DNA of 64,000 nt, taken from positions 1 through 64,000 of the forward strand of contig JAADHJ010000023.1 in the NCBI GenBank assembly GCA_013151915.1, in the 5' to 3' direction. Positions 50,993 to 58,027 of the stretch are shown piece after piece. Every line of letters starts with the position of its first letter. Position 1 is the first letter of the stretch. The position numbers and the translations under genes are program-made. The notes beneath the pieces were generated by a model. The model was not told the DNA's origin and ran no database searches. It was given only the letters and a program-made list of their open reading frames with translations. This DNA comes from Deltaproteobacteria bacterium (GTDB lineage Bacteria; BMS3Abin14).

Positions 50993-51062
50993 TAGTGTCG
51001 TAAAAAGTCTATTCGTGGCTTTTTACTCCACGGAAAGCGAAAAGTGTCATTTTCACTTTCCT
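50993..51062 (+). repeat. Family A element, partial copy 10
   Basis: Forward orientation; hairpin 1 (gtaaaaagtctattcgtggctttttac) variant and hairpin 2 (GGAAAGCGAAAA ... CACTTTCC), then truncated. It ends 28 bp before the stop of the antiporter gene. Confidence 0.85.
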
Positions 51063-51089
51063 GATGAAGGAAACGGCAGTGGTGTTGAT

Positions 51090-52661
51090 TCAGTCTTCAG
51101 TCGTTTCCCTGGCGGCGGTTTTTTCCAGGGACTCGATTTTTTCCAGGGATTTGTCGATGCCCGCGATAATATCCGAGGCATTTTCATGGCTCACCTCCCC
51201 CTGTACCTCCATGTCCAGCAGGGTGCTTTTCTGAAGCATGAGGATGGATCGCCTGGTCTTTTCCTCAAGGGATGACTGAACTGCAGGGGCGCGCTCCAGT
51301 TTCTCCATCCTGGCCTGAATAGTCTGGAGCTCCTCTTTCAGTTCTTCGGACAGCCTTTTGTGGATGGCCTCCGAGATCCTGCCCTCATCTTTCCTCCGGC
51401 CCAGGTCCTCTATGGCGCGCTTGAGAAGGACAGACCTGGCAACCGTGCGTTCGTACGCCTCCGTTGCCCGATCCCGGTCCGCTACGCCCAGGATACGAAC
51501 CAGGGGGGCCATTGTAAGCCCCTGAACCGTGAGAGACAGAAAGACCACGCCGAACACCAGGGATACGATGTAGTCACGCTGAGCAATGGCCGGAAGACCG
51601 AGGGCGAGGGCGATGGGGATTGATCCGTGAATTCCGCCCCAATTGATGATGTGAATCCATTTTCTCGGCACCCTCTCCCCCATGAGATTCAGCGCTCCAA
51701 TGAGAGGATAACAACCCACGGCCCTGGCCGCGACCACCACGAGGAAGACCGCCAGAATGGAAGGAAAAATGGCAATGAGTTCACTGGGGTGGATCCGGGT
51801 TCCGATGAGAAGAAAAATGAGGGAGTTGATGATAAAAGCGGCGATCTCCCAGAAGTTCTTGATGGCGATGCGGGTCGTCGGACTCATGGCGTAACGGGCG
51901 CCCTGGTTGCCTACTACAACCCCGCACGCGACTACCGCCATGACACCGGACACGTGCAGCGAGTGTTCCGCAACGATAAAGGAAATATACGCCAGGATAA
52001 TGGTAATGAGCACCTCGAGGACGTGATCGTCAAGCCTCTTGAGGATATGAAATGCTATCTGCCCCAGGATCAGGCCTACCACAAGTCCGCCTATGACCAC
52101 CTTGAAAAAGAGAAGCACCGAAGTGATCGGATTGAAGGTCCCGGAAGTAACGATGCCGGCCAGTACACCGTACAGGACGATACCGGTCCCGTCGTTGAAA
52201 ACTGATTCGCCTTCCACAATCATGGAAAGCCTTCGAGGAACGCCAAGCCGTTTGAAGAGGGCGAGAACCGAAATGGGATCAGTCGGGGAAATCATGACCC
52301 CTACCAGGAGGGCTGTCGCCATGGGAAGCCCGGTTATCTTCTGGATGAGGAACCCTGACAGAAACGCCGCGATGAGAAGGCCCGGAAGGGCCAGGATGCC
52401 GATGGGGCGGAGGTTTCTTTTCAGGCCGGTAAGCTCGAAGTGTATCGCGCCCTCAAACAGGAGGGGAGGTAGAAAGACGAACAGGATGAGTTCCTGGGTG
52501 AGGAGGTATGGACTGACGCCGGTTATGCCGACCAGCAATCCGCCGATCACCAGGGCAATGGTGTATGGCAGCCGAACATATTTCACCGCTACCGCTATGC
52601 CTGCGGCAATGGTAAGCAGGGTAAAAAACTGGATCTCAGGTACGATGAATGTTTGTTCCAT
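51090..52661 (-). CDS. CPA1-family Na+(K+)/H+ antiporter (NhaP-like)
   Basis: 523 residues: about 12 TM helices (1-395) and a cytosolic charged helical tail (about 400-523, coiled-coil-like EELKEELQTIQARMEKLERA). CPA1 signatures: FLPPLLFEGAIHFEL, SPTDPISVLALFK and NDGTGIVLYG carrying the ion-site Asp; GGIHGSIPIALALGLP near the end. The start at ATG 52661 (MEQTFIVPE) has GGCGGAG upstream. Cytoplasmic pH or Na+ homeostasis. Confidence 0.92.
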   Translation of the reverse strand: MEQTFIVPEIQFFTLLTIAAGIAVAVKYVRLPYTIALVIGGLLVGITGVSPYLLTQELILFVFLPPLLFEGAIHFELTGLKRNLRPIGILALPGLLIAAFLSGFLIQKITGLPMATALLVGVMISPTDPISVLALFKRLGVPRRLSMIVEGESVFNDGTGIVLYGVLAGIVTSGTFNPITSVLLFFKVVIGGLVVGLILGQIAFHILKRLDDHVLEVLITIILAYISFIVAEHSLHVSGVMAVVACGVVVGNQGARYAMSPTTRIAIKNFWEIAAFIINSLIFLLIGTRIHPSELIAIFPSILAVFLVVVAARAVGCYPLIGALNLMGERVPRKWIHIINWGGIHGSIPIALALGLPAIAQRDYIVSLVFGVVFLSLTVQGLTMAPLVRILGVADRDRATEAYERTVARSVLLKRAIEDLGRRKDEGRISEAIHKRLSEELKEELQTIQARMEKLERAPAVQSSLEEKTRRSILMLQKSTLLDMEVQGEVSHENASDIIAGIDKSLEKIESLEKTAARETTED

Positions 52662-53178
52662 AAAGGGGAATCTCCGCCCTGCTAACCTTGACAACCTCGC
52701 AAGAAGTCTCTTGGAATCTTTTCCTCCGGCTCCAATCGGCTCATGTACTTCCTCCTGATCGTAAAACCGTCAGGTATCAACCCCGGTTTTTAGAGGTAAG
52801 CACAGGAGATGGCGGCCGTCAAGATTGATGACTTTGCAAGGGAAGTAAAAATGACATTTTTCGCTTTCCGTGGAGTAAAAAGCCATGGCTGGACTTTTTA
52901 CGACCCCCTCAAGATATGGTTTTGCCAAAAACCTGTAAAAAAAATCACTACTCGGCCAAAAAACTACTTGCGCTCAGGTTATGATATACTGTATTTTGTA
53001 TACAGGATGTTTATGTAGGTGTGATAGGGAGTAAAAACGTCCGTTTGTTACCACATATATCGGTTCATCCTGAATTTTCTCGAGGATAATGGCCCTTAAT
53101 TTTCGGTGTAATCATCGTACCGTATTTTAGGGGCATTCAGAAAACCGTAACAGTTACCTACGGCAAAGGAGAAAGAAA
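52662..53178. other. 517-bp gap: family A copy 11, family B end and citrate synthase control region
   Basis: 52825-52907 is a reverse family A copy with hairpins 5 (one arm), 2 and 1. An ORF starting inside it (atgacatttttcgctttccg...) runs on for about 40 codons with no homology. 53063-53080 carries ggttcatcctgaattttctc, a family B end. A dyad with a -10-like TATACT lies at 52986-53005. Remaining sequence shows nothing recognisable. Confidence 0.7.
52989..53005. promoter_or_regulatory. Dyad overlapping the citrate synthase promoter region
   Basis: CTGTAT-tttgt-ATACAG (52989-53005) overlaps a -10-like TATACT (52985-52990) and contains ttgtataca, the core of many GntR-family operators. It lies about 175 bp upstream of the start codon. 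Resembles the tgtatac-containing dyad ahead of the malic enzyme gene. Confidence 0.45.
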
Positions 53179-54459
53179 ATGGCAGGCCTAAAGGAGAAAT
53201 TCGCAAGCCAGATCCCGGGTCTCCGGGATGAAGTCCGAACCCTTGTAAAAACCCGTGGGGATGTCGTCCTTTCGGAGGCCACTGTAGCCATGGCCTACGG
53301 GGGAATGCGGGGTATCAAAGGGATGATCTGTGACACCTCCGTTGTTGAGCCGGACCAGGGGCTTATTATCCGCGGCATTCCCCTGGGCGAGCTGACCGAC
53401 AGGATCCCCGAGGAGATCTTTTTTCTCCTTGTCACAGGCGAACTCCCCAATGCGGAGGAACTGGCCGACCTTCAGAAGGAATTGACCGCGAGGGCAAAAA
53501 CCCCCTCCTACGTGTGGGACGTGCTCGAGGCCATGCCCGATGACTCCCACCCCATGGCAATGCTCAGCGCTGCAATCATTTCCATGCAAAAGGAGTCCCA
53601 GTTCGCCAAGGCCTATGCCGCGGGAGTCAAGAAAACGGAGTATTGGGAGTCTACTATGGAGGACTCCCTGAATCTCCTGGCGGTGCTTCCCGAAATTGCG
53701 GCAGGAATCTACCGGATGAGGTTCAAAAAAGGGCCGCGTATCGCACCGGATCCCAACCTTGATTGGGGCGGCAACTACGCCAGGATGCTGGGTGTCCCCG
53801 ACCCGGAAGGTAAGCTTGCCAAGCTGCTCCGGCTCTACCTGACCCTGCACAGCGATCATGAGGGGGGCAATGTCAGCGCCCATGTGTGCCACACGGTGGG
53901 GTCCGCCCTGTCCGACGCCTATTATGCAGTTTCCGCCGGCCTCAACGGCCTGGCAGGCCCCCTCCACGGCCTGGCCAACCAGGAGTGCCTGAGTTTCGTC
54001 CTCAAGATGATGGAGAAATTCGGAGGTGTGCCCACAGATGAACAGGCTACCGAATATTGCTGGGACAACCTGAACGCAGGCAAGGTGATTCCCGGATACG
54101 GCCATGCCGTCCTGAGGGTTACAGATCCCAGATACACCGCCCAACTGCAGTTCGGGAAAGATAATATCCCGGAGGATCCGGTTTTCCAGACGGTTGAGAA
54201 GCTCTTCAGACTCGTACCGGGCATCCTCAAGGAGCATGGTAAGGCCAAGAACCCGTGGCCCAATGTGGACGCGGGCTCCGGTGCACTGGTCTATCATTTC
54301 GGGATTAGGGAATTCAGCTACTACACCGTCCTGTTCAGCGTATCCCGCACCATGGGAATGACCTCTCAGCTTATCGTAAACAGGGCTCTGGGCGCACCTA
54401 TTGAAAGGCCGAAATCAGTCTCCACCAAGTGGATCCAGGATTTTGTAGCCAAACAGTAG
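53179..54459 (+). CDS. Citrate synthase, eukaryote-like type
   Basis: 426 residues. Catalytic residues: His in GLNGLAGPLHGLANQECL, His in KVIPGYGHAVLRVTDPRY, and the C-terminal Asp/Arg region VDAGSGALVYHFGI. The sequence follows the mitochondrial-type family (longer N-terminus, 'AGPLHGLANQE') that is also found in Geobacter, rather than the usual Gram-negative GltA. It condenses acetyl-CoA with oxaloacetate. AAAGGAGA precedes the ATG and a strong terminator follows, so it is monocistronic. Confidence 0.95.
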   Translation: MAGLKEKFASQIPGLRDEVRTLVKTRGDVVLSEATVAMAYGGMRGIKGMICDTSVVEPDQGLIIRGIPLGELTDRIPEEIFFLLVTGELPNAEELADLQKELTARAKTPSYVWDVLEAMPDDSHPMAMLSAAIISMQKESQFAKAYAAGVKKTEYWESTMEDSLNLLAVLPEIAAGIYRMRFKKGPRIAPDPNLDWGGNYARMLGVPDPEGKLAKLLRLYLTLHSDHEGGNVSAHVCHTVGSALSDAYYAVSAGLNGLAGPLHGLANQECLSFVLKMMEKFGGVPTDEQATEYCWDNLNAGKVIPGYGHAVLRVTDPRYTAQLQFGKDNIPEDPVFQTVEKLFRLVPGILKEHGKAKNPWPNVDAGSGALVYHFGIREFSYYTVLFSVSRTMGMTSQLIVNRALGAPIERPKSVSTKWIQDFVAKQ

Positions 54460-54480
54460 CGCCGGCGATTATTCAAACAA

Positions 54481-54517
54481 AAAAGCCCCGTGCCGGCGAC
54501 CCGGCACGGGGCTTTTT
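54481..54517 (+). terminator. Citrate synthase terminator
   Basis: AAAAGCCCCGTGCCGG (54481-54496), loop cgac, CCGGCACGGGGCTTTT (54501-54516), then TT. Confidence 0.95.
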
Positions 54518-54669
54518 TGTCTCCCGTGTGGGCAATGCCGCCATACCCTGACTCCCTGACGCTGTCATGCCCTGACGACCTGAGGCATAAGCACCCCTTG
54601 ACTAGGTGTCCCGCATGTTGGACTATATGGAAGGGAAAGAAACGGTTTACTTCAGGCAGGAGAGTCGAG

Positions 54670-55680
54670 TTGAGCCTTATTGGGAAAAACAGCGCTGGAA
54701 ATGTCCGCGGCATAGGTCTTCTATCGGGGGGGCTGGACAGTATGCTTTCTGCCATGGTCCTCATGGATCAAGGGATCGAGGTTATTGGACTTACCTTCCA
54801 AACTCCCTTCTTCGGCAGTGCGAAAGGGGAGTACGCTGCAAGGTCCCTGGGGATCCGTCATGTCATCCTGGATATCACCGATGAGCATCTGGTCATGGTT
54901 AAAAACCCCTCCCACGGATATGGCAAAAACATGAACCCATGCATAGACTGCCACGCCATGATGTTCAGCAAAGCGGGTGGACTTCTTGAGAAAATGGGAG
55001 CGGATTTTCTCTTTTCCGGAGAGATACTTGGGCAAAGGCCCATGTCACAGAACGCCGGCGCGCTGGCCATTGTTGAGAGCACCTCCGGATGTGAAGGACT
55101 CATATTAAGACCCATGTCCGCCAGGCTCCTCCCTGAGACGGATGTGGAAAAGGCAGGGCTTGTTGACCGTTCCAGGCTTCTGGATATTCAGGGACGTTCC
55201 CGAAAACGACAGATGGAAATGGCAAGGGCGTTCGGCATCCATGAATTTCCGTCACCGGCCGGAGGGTGTTTGCTGACTGATCCCGGGTTTTCCCTTCGAC
55301 TCAAGGATCTTTTCGACCACAACCCGGATGCCACACCCCTTGACGTCAAACGGCTGAAGGTTGGAAGGCACTTCAGGATGCCCGGTGGAAGCAAGGTGAT
55401 CATTGGGCGACACCATGCCGACAACGAGGAACTGGAGAGTCTTTTTTCTTCCGGCGATTATGATCTGAGGGTGGATGATATCCCCGGTCCGATAACCCTT
55501 GTGGAGGGGACCGCCCTGCCTGATGAGATAATCCTCGCGGCCTCCTTTACGGTGCGCTACAGCAAGGCGGTTGAGCTGGGTCATGCACCTGTGAGGGTTA
55601 AGGCCCCTGATGGTACAGAAAAAATCCTGGATTCATCTGCGGCCGAGGGGGACCTGATCGAGAGGTTCCGTATTGCCTGA
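54670..55680 (+). CDS. PP-loop ATPase, tRNA thiolation-like (MnmA/ThiI-related)
   Basis: 336 residues. N-terminal PP-loop pyrophosphatase: GIGLLSGGLDSMLSAMVL (SGGxDS), NMNPCIDCHAMMF (CxxC) and FLFSGEILGQRPMSQ. The sequence is of the family often annotated as tRNA 2-thiouridylase/ThiI-like or DUF814-associated protein; C-terminal LTDPGFSLRLKDLFDHNPD is family-typical. The start is a TTG at 54670 with GGAGAG upstream; the open frame upstream passes through the terminator and is not coding. It overlaps the Smr gene by 8 bp. Confidence 0.82.
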   Translation: MSLIGKNSAGNVRGIGLLSGGLDSMLSAMVLMDQGIEVIGLTFQTPFFGSAKGEYAARSLGIRHVILDITDEHLVMVKNPSHGYGKNMNPCIDCHAMMFSKAGGLLEKMGADFLFSGEILGQRPMSQNAGALAIVESTSGCEGLILRPMSARLLPETDVEKAGLVDRSRLLDIQGRSRKRQMEMARAFGIHEFPSPAGGCLLTDPGFSLRLKDLFDHNPDATPLDVKRLKVGRHFRMPGGSKVIIGRHHADNEELESLFSSGDYDLRVDDIPGPITLVEGTALPDEIILAASFTVRYSKAVELGHAPVRVKAPDGTEKILDSSAAEGDLIERFRIA

Positions 55681-55981
55681 AGATTTTAAAGCGCCCAAGG
55701 GGGAGGAAAAATTCCCCGGTATTGCGAGGGTTCCAGTTGACGGTGTTATCGATCTCCATGCATTCAAACCGTGCGACGTGAGCAGCGTCGTTGAGGAATA
55801 CATCAACGCCTGCAGGGAACAGGGAGTTTTCGAGGTCAGGATCATCCATGGCAAGGGAAAAGGGGTCCTCAGGGATACCGTCCGGAAGCGCCTGGCCCGT
55901 ATGCCCACTGTAAGGGGCTTCAGAAATTCAGATGAATCCGGCGGGGGATGGGGCGCCACTGTAGTAGATCTTGTCAAATGA
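55673..55981 (+). CDS. Smr-domain protein (MutS2 C-terminal-like nuclease domain)
   Basis: 102 residues; stand-alone Smr domain: VIDLHAFKPCDV, VRIIHGKGKGVLRDTVRKRL and a C-terminal GGGWGATVVDL. The DLH and HGKGxGxLR motifs are the putative nuclease/nucleic-acid-binding elements. Begins at TTG 55673 inside the PP-loop gene, so the pair is translationally coupled. Confidence 0.92.
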   Translation: MPEDFKAPKGEEKFPGIARVPVDGVIDLHAFKPCDVSSVVEEYINACREQGVFEVRIIHGKGKGVLRDTVRKRLARMPTVRGFRNSDESGGGWGATVVDLVK

Positions 55982-56119
55982 GCTTGTTGGATCCACTGTT
56001 CTTGGGTATCATGTAGTGAAGGAAATATACTGCAGGAATACGGGGCTTTGGTAAAGGCGGTATTAACAGGCTCTGAGGATTGATGTGATGGATTTTGAAT
56101 CCAAAGAGTAGCAGGGGGG

Positions 56120-56491
56120 ATGGAAATGGTCTGGTTTCTTTTTGTCGTGTCGGTTCTCTGGATTGCCATCGGTAGCGCCATGGTTCTCCATACCCAAAAG
56201 GTAAAGGGATTTCTCCAGTGGTTTGCTGAGGAGGCCAATCTGAAGATATGGGGAGGTTCCATCGCTGTCTTTGGCGTTTTGCTGACCATAGCCTCCTTCT
56301 GGAGCGGTGTGGTCTGGTTCCTTTTTCTTCTGGGCATACTGATTGTCGGGAAAGGGGTCTTCTTCCTGGTAGGTAATGAGCAGACGGTCCGGGCACTGAT
56401 CACCACATGGCTGGGCATTTCGGAGATGGGACTGCGGTTGTGGGGGTTGATTTTCGTAGTTACCGGGGCGGCGATTTTCGCCTGGATCTGA
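56120..56491 (+). CDS. Hypothetical membrane protein, four TM
   Basis: 123 residues with TM helices about 4-22, 46-66, 68-86 and 101-121 (VWFLFVVSVLWIAIG, WGGSIAVFGVLLTIASF, MGLRLWGLIFVVTGAAIF). No family was recognised. GGGGGGA precedes the ATG. The next gene begins 4 bp later, so they are probably an operon. Confidence 0.72.
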   Translation: MEMVWFLFVVSVLWIAIGSAMVLHTQKVKGFLQWFAEEANLKIWGGSIAVFGVLLTIASFWSGVVWFLFLLGILIVGKGVFFLVGNEQTVRALITTWLGISEMGLRLWGLIFVVTGAAIFAWI

Positions 56492-56495
56492 TTTG

Positions 56496-57104
56496 ATGTC
56501 CATTGAGCCCACGAAATATATTTCCATCTTCCCGGAATATCCCATGGGTGTATTCGGCTACGAGGAGATCAAAAGATACCGCCGGAAGGTTCTTCACGCC
56601 AAGATCGAGGGAGAGGGACTGATAAGGATTCTGAACGGGCCGTCGAAAATTATCAAAACGGTGGACGGTCACCACGTCAACAAGGATTTTATCGTAGGAA
56701 TAAGAGATTACGTGTGTCCCCACAGCACCAAGTCGGAAAGGGCCAGATACGAAAGACGAAGCCAGGTGAACCTTTATGTTTCCATGGAACTGGTTACACT
56801 GGAGAAAATCTCGGGGGTTGTTGCGGTGAGGAAGATCGCCGAGGATGTTGAAATGTGCCTGGAAAGGGCACTGATCCCTGCCCAGCGCCATGATTTCATG
56901 GGAGTTCTCACGGACTGGAATACGACGGAGAAGCTTGACACACTGATTGACCCGAGCGTTATCGAGGTGTTTGACCAGGCGAAGCTCAATCACTCCTTCC
57001 TGGCGGTGAACAAAAGCCTGATAAAGAGTTTTGTGCTGGTGAGGAATATAGGGTCGGAACCTGTGGAGTCGATCCTGGTGCCGCCCGTTAAAGGACCTGG
57101 TTAA
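56496..57104 (+). CDS. Hypothetical protein
   Basis: 202 residues, soluble, mixed alpha/beta, with VSMELVTLEKISGVVAVRKIAEDVEMCLERALIPAQRHDFMG in the middle (given in parts: 'LEKISGVVAVRKI', 'MCLERALIPAQRHD'). No family was recognised. ATG 56496 is used; a TTG immediately precedes it. It is cotranscribed with the preceding membrane-protein gene by spacing and convergent with the selenoprotein gene. Confidence 0.7.
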   Translation: MSIEPTKYISIFPEYPMGVFGYEEIKRYRRKVLHAKIEGEGLIRILNGPSKIIKTVDGHHVNKDFIVGIRDYVCPHSTKSERARYERRSQVNLYVSMELVTLEKISGVVAVRKIAEDVEMCLERALIPAQRHDFMGVLTDWNTTEKLDTLIDPSVIEVFDQAKLNHSFLAVNKSLIKSFVLVRNIGSEPVESILVPPVKGPG

Positions 57105-57132
57105 ACCGGCGCCCGCCGGTTATCTAGACCCC

Positions 57133-57348
57133 TCAGGTGCCCCCGTAGCCGACCGTTACCTTTCCATGGTCAACGATGAGGGGAACACTCCTGTTCCCGC
57201 CCCCGATCTTCAGCATTTCGTCGAGAAACCGGGGATTGGACTGTACGTCACGATAATCCACCTCCACACCCTTTGCCCTGTAGGCCTCACGGGCCTTATT
57301 GGTGTAAGGTCACGTGGATTTTCCGTAGATCAGGATTGTGTCGCCCAT
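57133..57348 (-). CDS. Selenoprotein, glutaredoxin-like (UXX-star type), in-frame TGA = Sec13
   Basis: 71 codons on the minus strand from ATG 57348 (GGGAG upstream) to TGA 57133. Reading TGA at 57312-57310 as selenocysteine gives MGDTILIYGKST-U-PYTNK, i.e. the Cys of the glutaredoxin active site CPYT replaced by Sec. The rest is a glutaredoxin fold: GVEVDYRDVQSNP, GGGNRSVPLIVDHGKVTVGYGGT with the conserved cis-Pro region and the GYGGT end typical of this family. A stem AGGCC-cgtga-GGCCT begins 13 nt after the TGA, suitable as a bacterial SECIS. Requires SelB/tRNA-Sec elsewhere in the genome. Confidence 0.88.
57266..57298 (-). promoter_or_regulatory. Putative bacterial SECIS hairpin
   Basis: Minus-strand stem AGGCC-cgtga-GGCCT lies 13 nt after the Sec TGA and inside the coding sequence (about 57296-57282), as bacterial SECIS elements do. 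The loop contains the expected G near its apex. Identification is by position and pairing only. Confidence 0.5.
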
Positions 57349-57447
57349 GATTTTTCTCCCTGTCATGGCCTGGACTTCGGCAGTTCCGACATCCAAAGGC
57401 TGGAATACGGAACACGGATTCTGTTTTCTCCATTATAGCTTATCATT

Positions 57448-57473
57448 GTTGATATGGTCGTAAAAAGTCCATC
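57448..57473 (+). repeat. Family A element end, copy 12
   Basis: gttgatatggtcgtaaaaag tccat (57448-57473), the left terminus only, 21 bp before the ferredoxin start. Confidence 0.7.
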
Positions 57474-57493
57474 CCCATCGTACGGAGGTCTCC

Positions 57494-58027
57494 ATGCAGT
57501 TGACTGTTATTCCTGAGAGATGTTCAGGATGCAAGGTCTGCGAACTCGCCTGCAGCGTCGGGCGGGAGGGTGTCAATAATCCCAAGAAAAGCAGGATGAG
57601 GGTAATGGTTCTCTACCCCCACCCTGTTATACGGATACCCATCGTGTGCAGGCAGTGTGGGGTGCCGAAGTGCGGTGAGAACTGCCCGACCCACGCCATC
57701 TATCGTGAGAATGGTATTGTGCGGCTGGACGAGGAAAGGTGCATCTCGTGCAATCAGTGTATTACGGCCTGTCCATTCGGCGCAATGTTCCTGCACGAAG
57801 ATCTTGATCGGCCCCTCAAGTGCGACCTCTGCGATGGCGCACCGTTGTGTGTGGATGCCTGCCCCAAGGAGGCGTTGAAGTTCCATCCTAAACATATCAT
57901 GGGCCAGGCACACCGGCTCTCTACCGCAAAGCACTACGCCAGGATGAGCAAGGTGGAGTATATGGACGGAGGTCAGAAGAAGGTCCTCCATTATACGAGA
58001 GAAAAGGGCAAGAAGGATGAAGCTTAA
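57494..58027 (+). CDS. Polyferredoxin-type 4Fe-4S protein, AOR partner
   Basis: 177 residues with Cys clusters for about four [4Fe-4S] centres: CSGCKVCELACS, CRQCGVPKCGENCP, CISCNQCITACP and CDLCDGAPLCVDACP. This is the HycB/AorB-type electron-transfer subunit. Its last codons overlap the AOR gene start by 11 bp. It is the likely electron acceptor of the AOR subunit. GGAGGTC precedes the ATG. No membrane anchor. Confidence 0.95.
   Translation: MQLTVIPERCSGCKVCELACSVGREGVNNPKKSRMRVMVLYPHPVIRIPIVCRQCGVPKCGENCPTHAIYRENGIVRLDEERCISCNQCITACPFGAMFLHEDLDRPLKCDLCDGAPLCVDACPKEALKFHPKHIMGQAHRLSTAKHYARMSKVEYMDGGQKKVLHYTREKGKKDEA

Noticed and set aside
53188-54297. 369-codon ORF opposite citrate synthase
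   Set aside because: Antisense shadow of a GC-rich coding region; no homology pattern, and it uses the antisense of conserved codons.
57166-57438. Plus-strand ORF of 90 codons over the selenoprotein
   Set aside because: Shadow of the minus-strand selenoprotein gene, which has the ribosome-binding site and homology.
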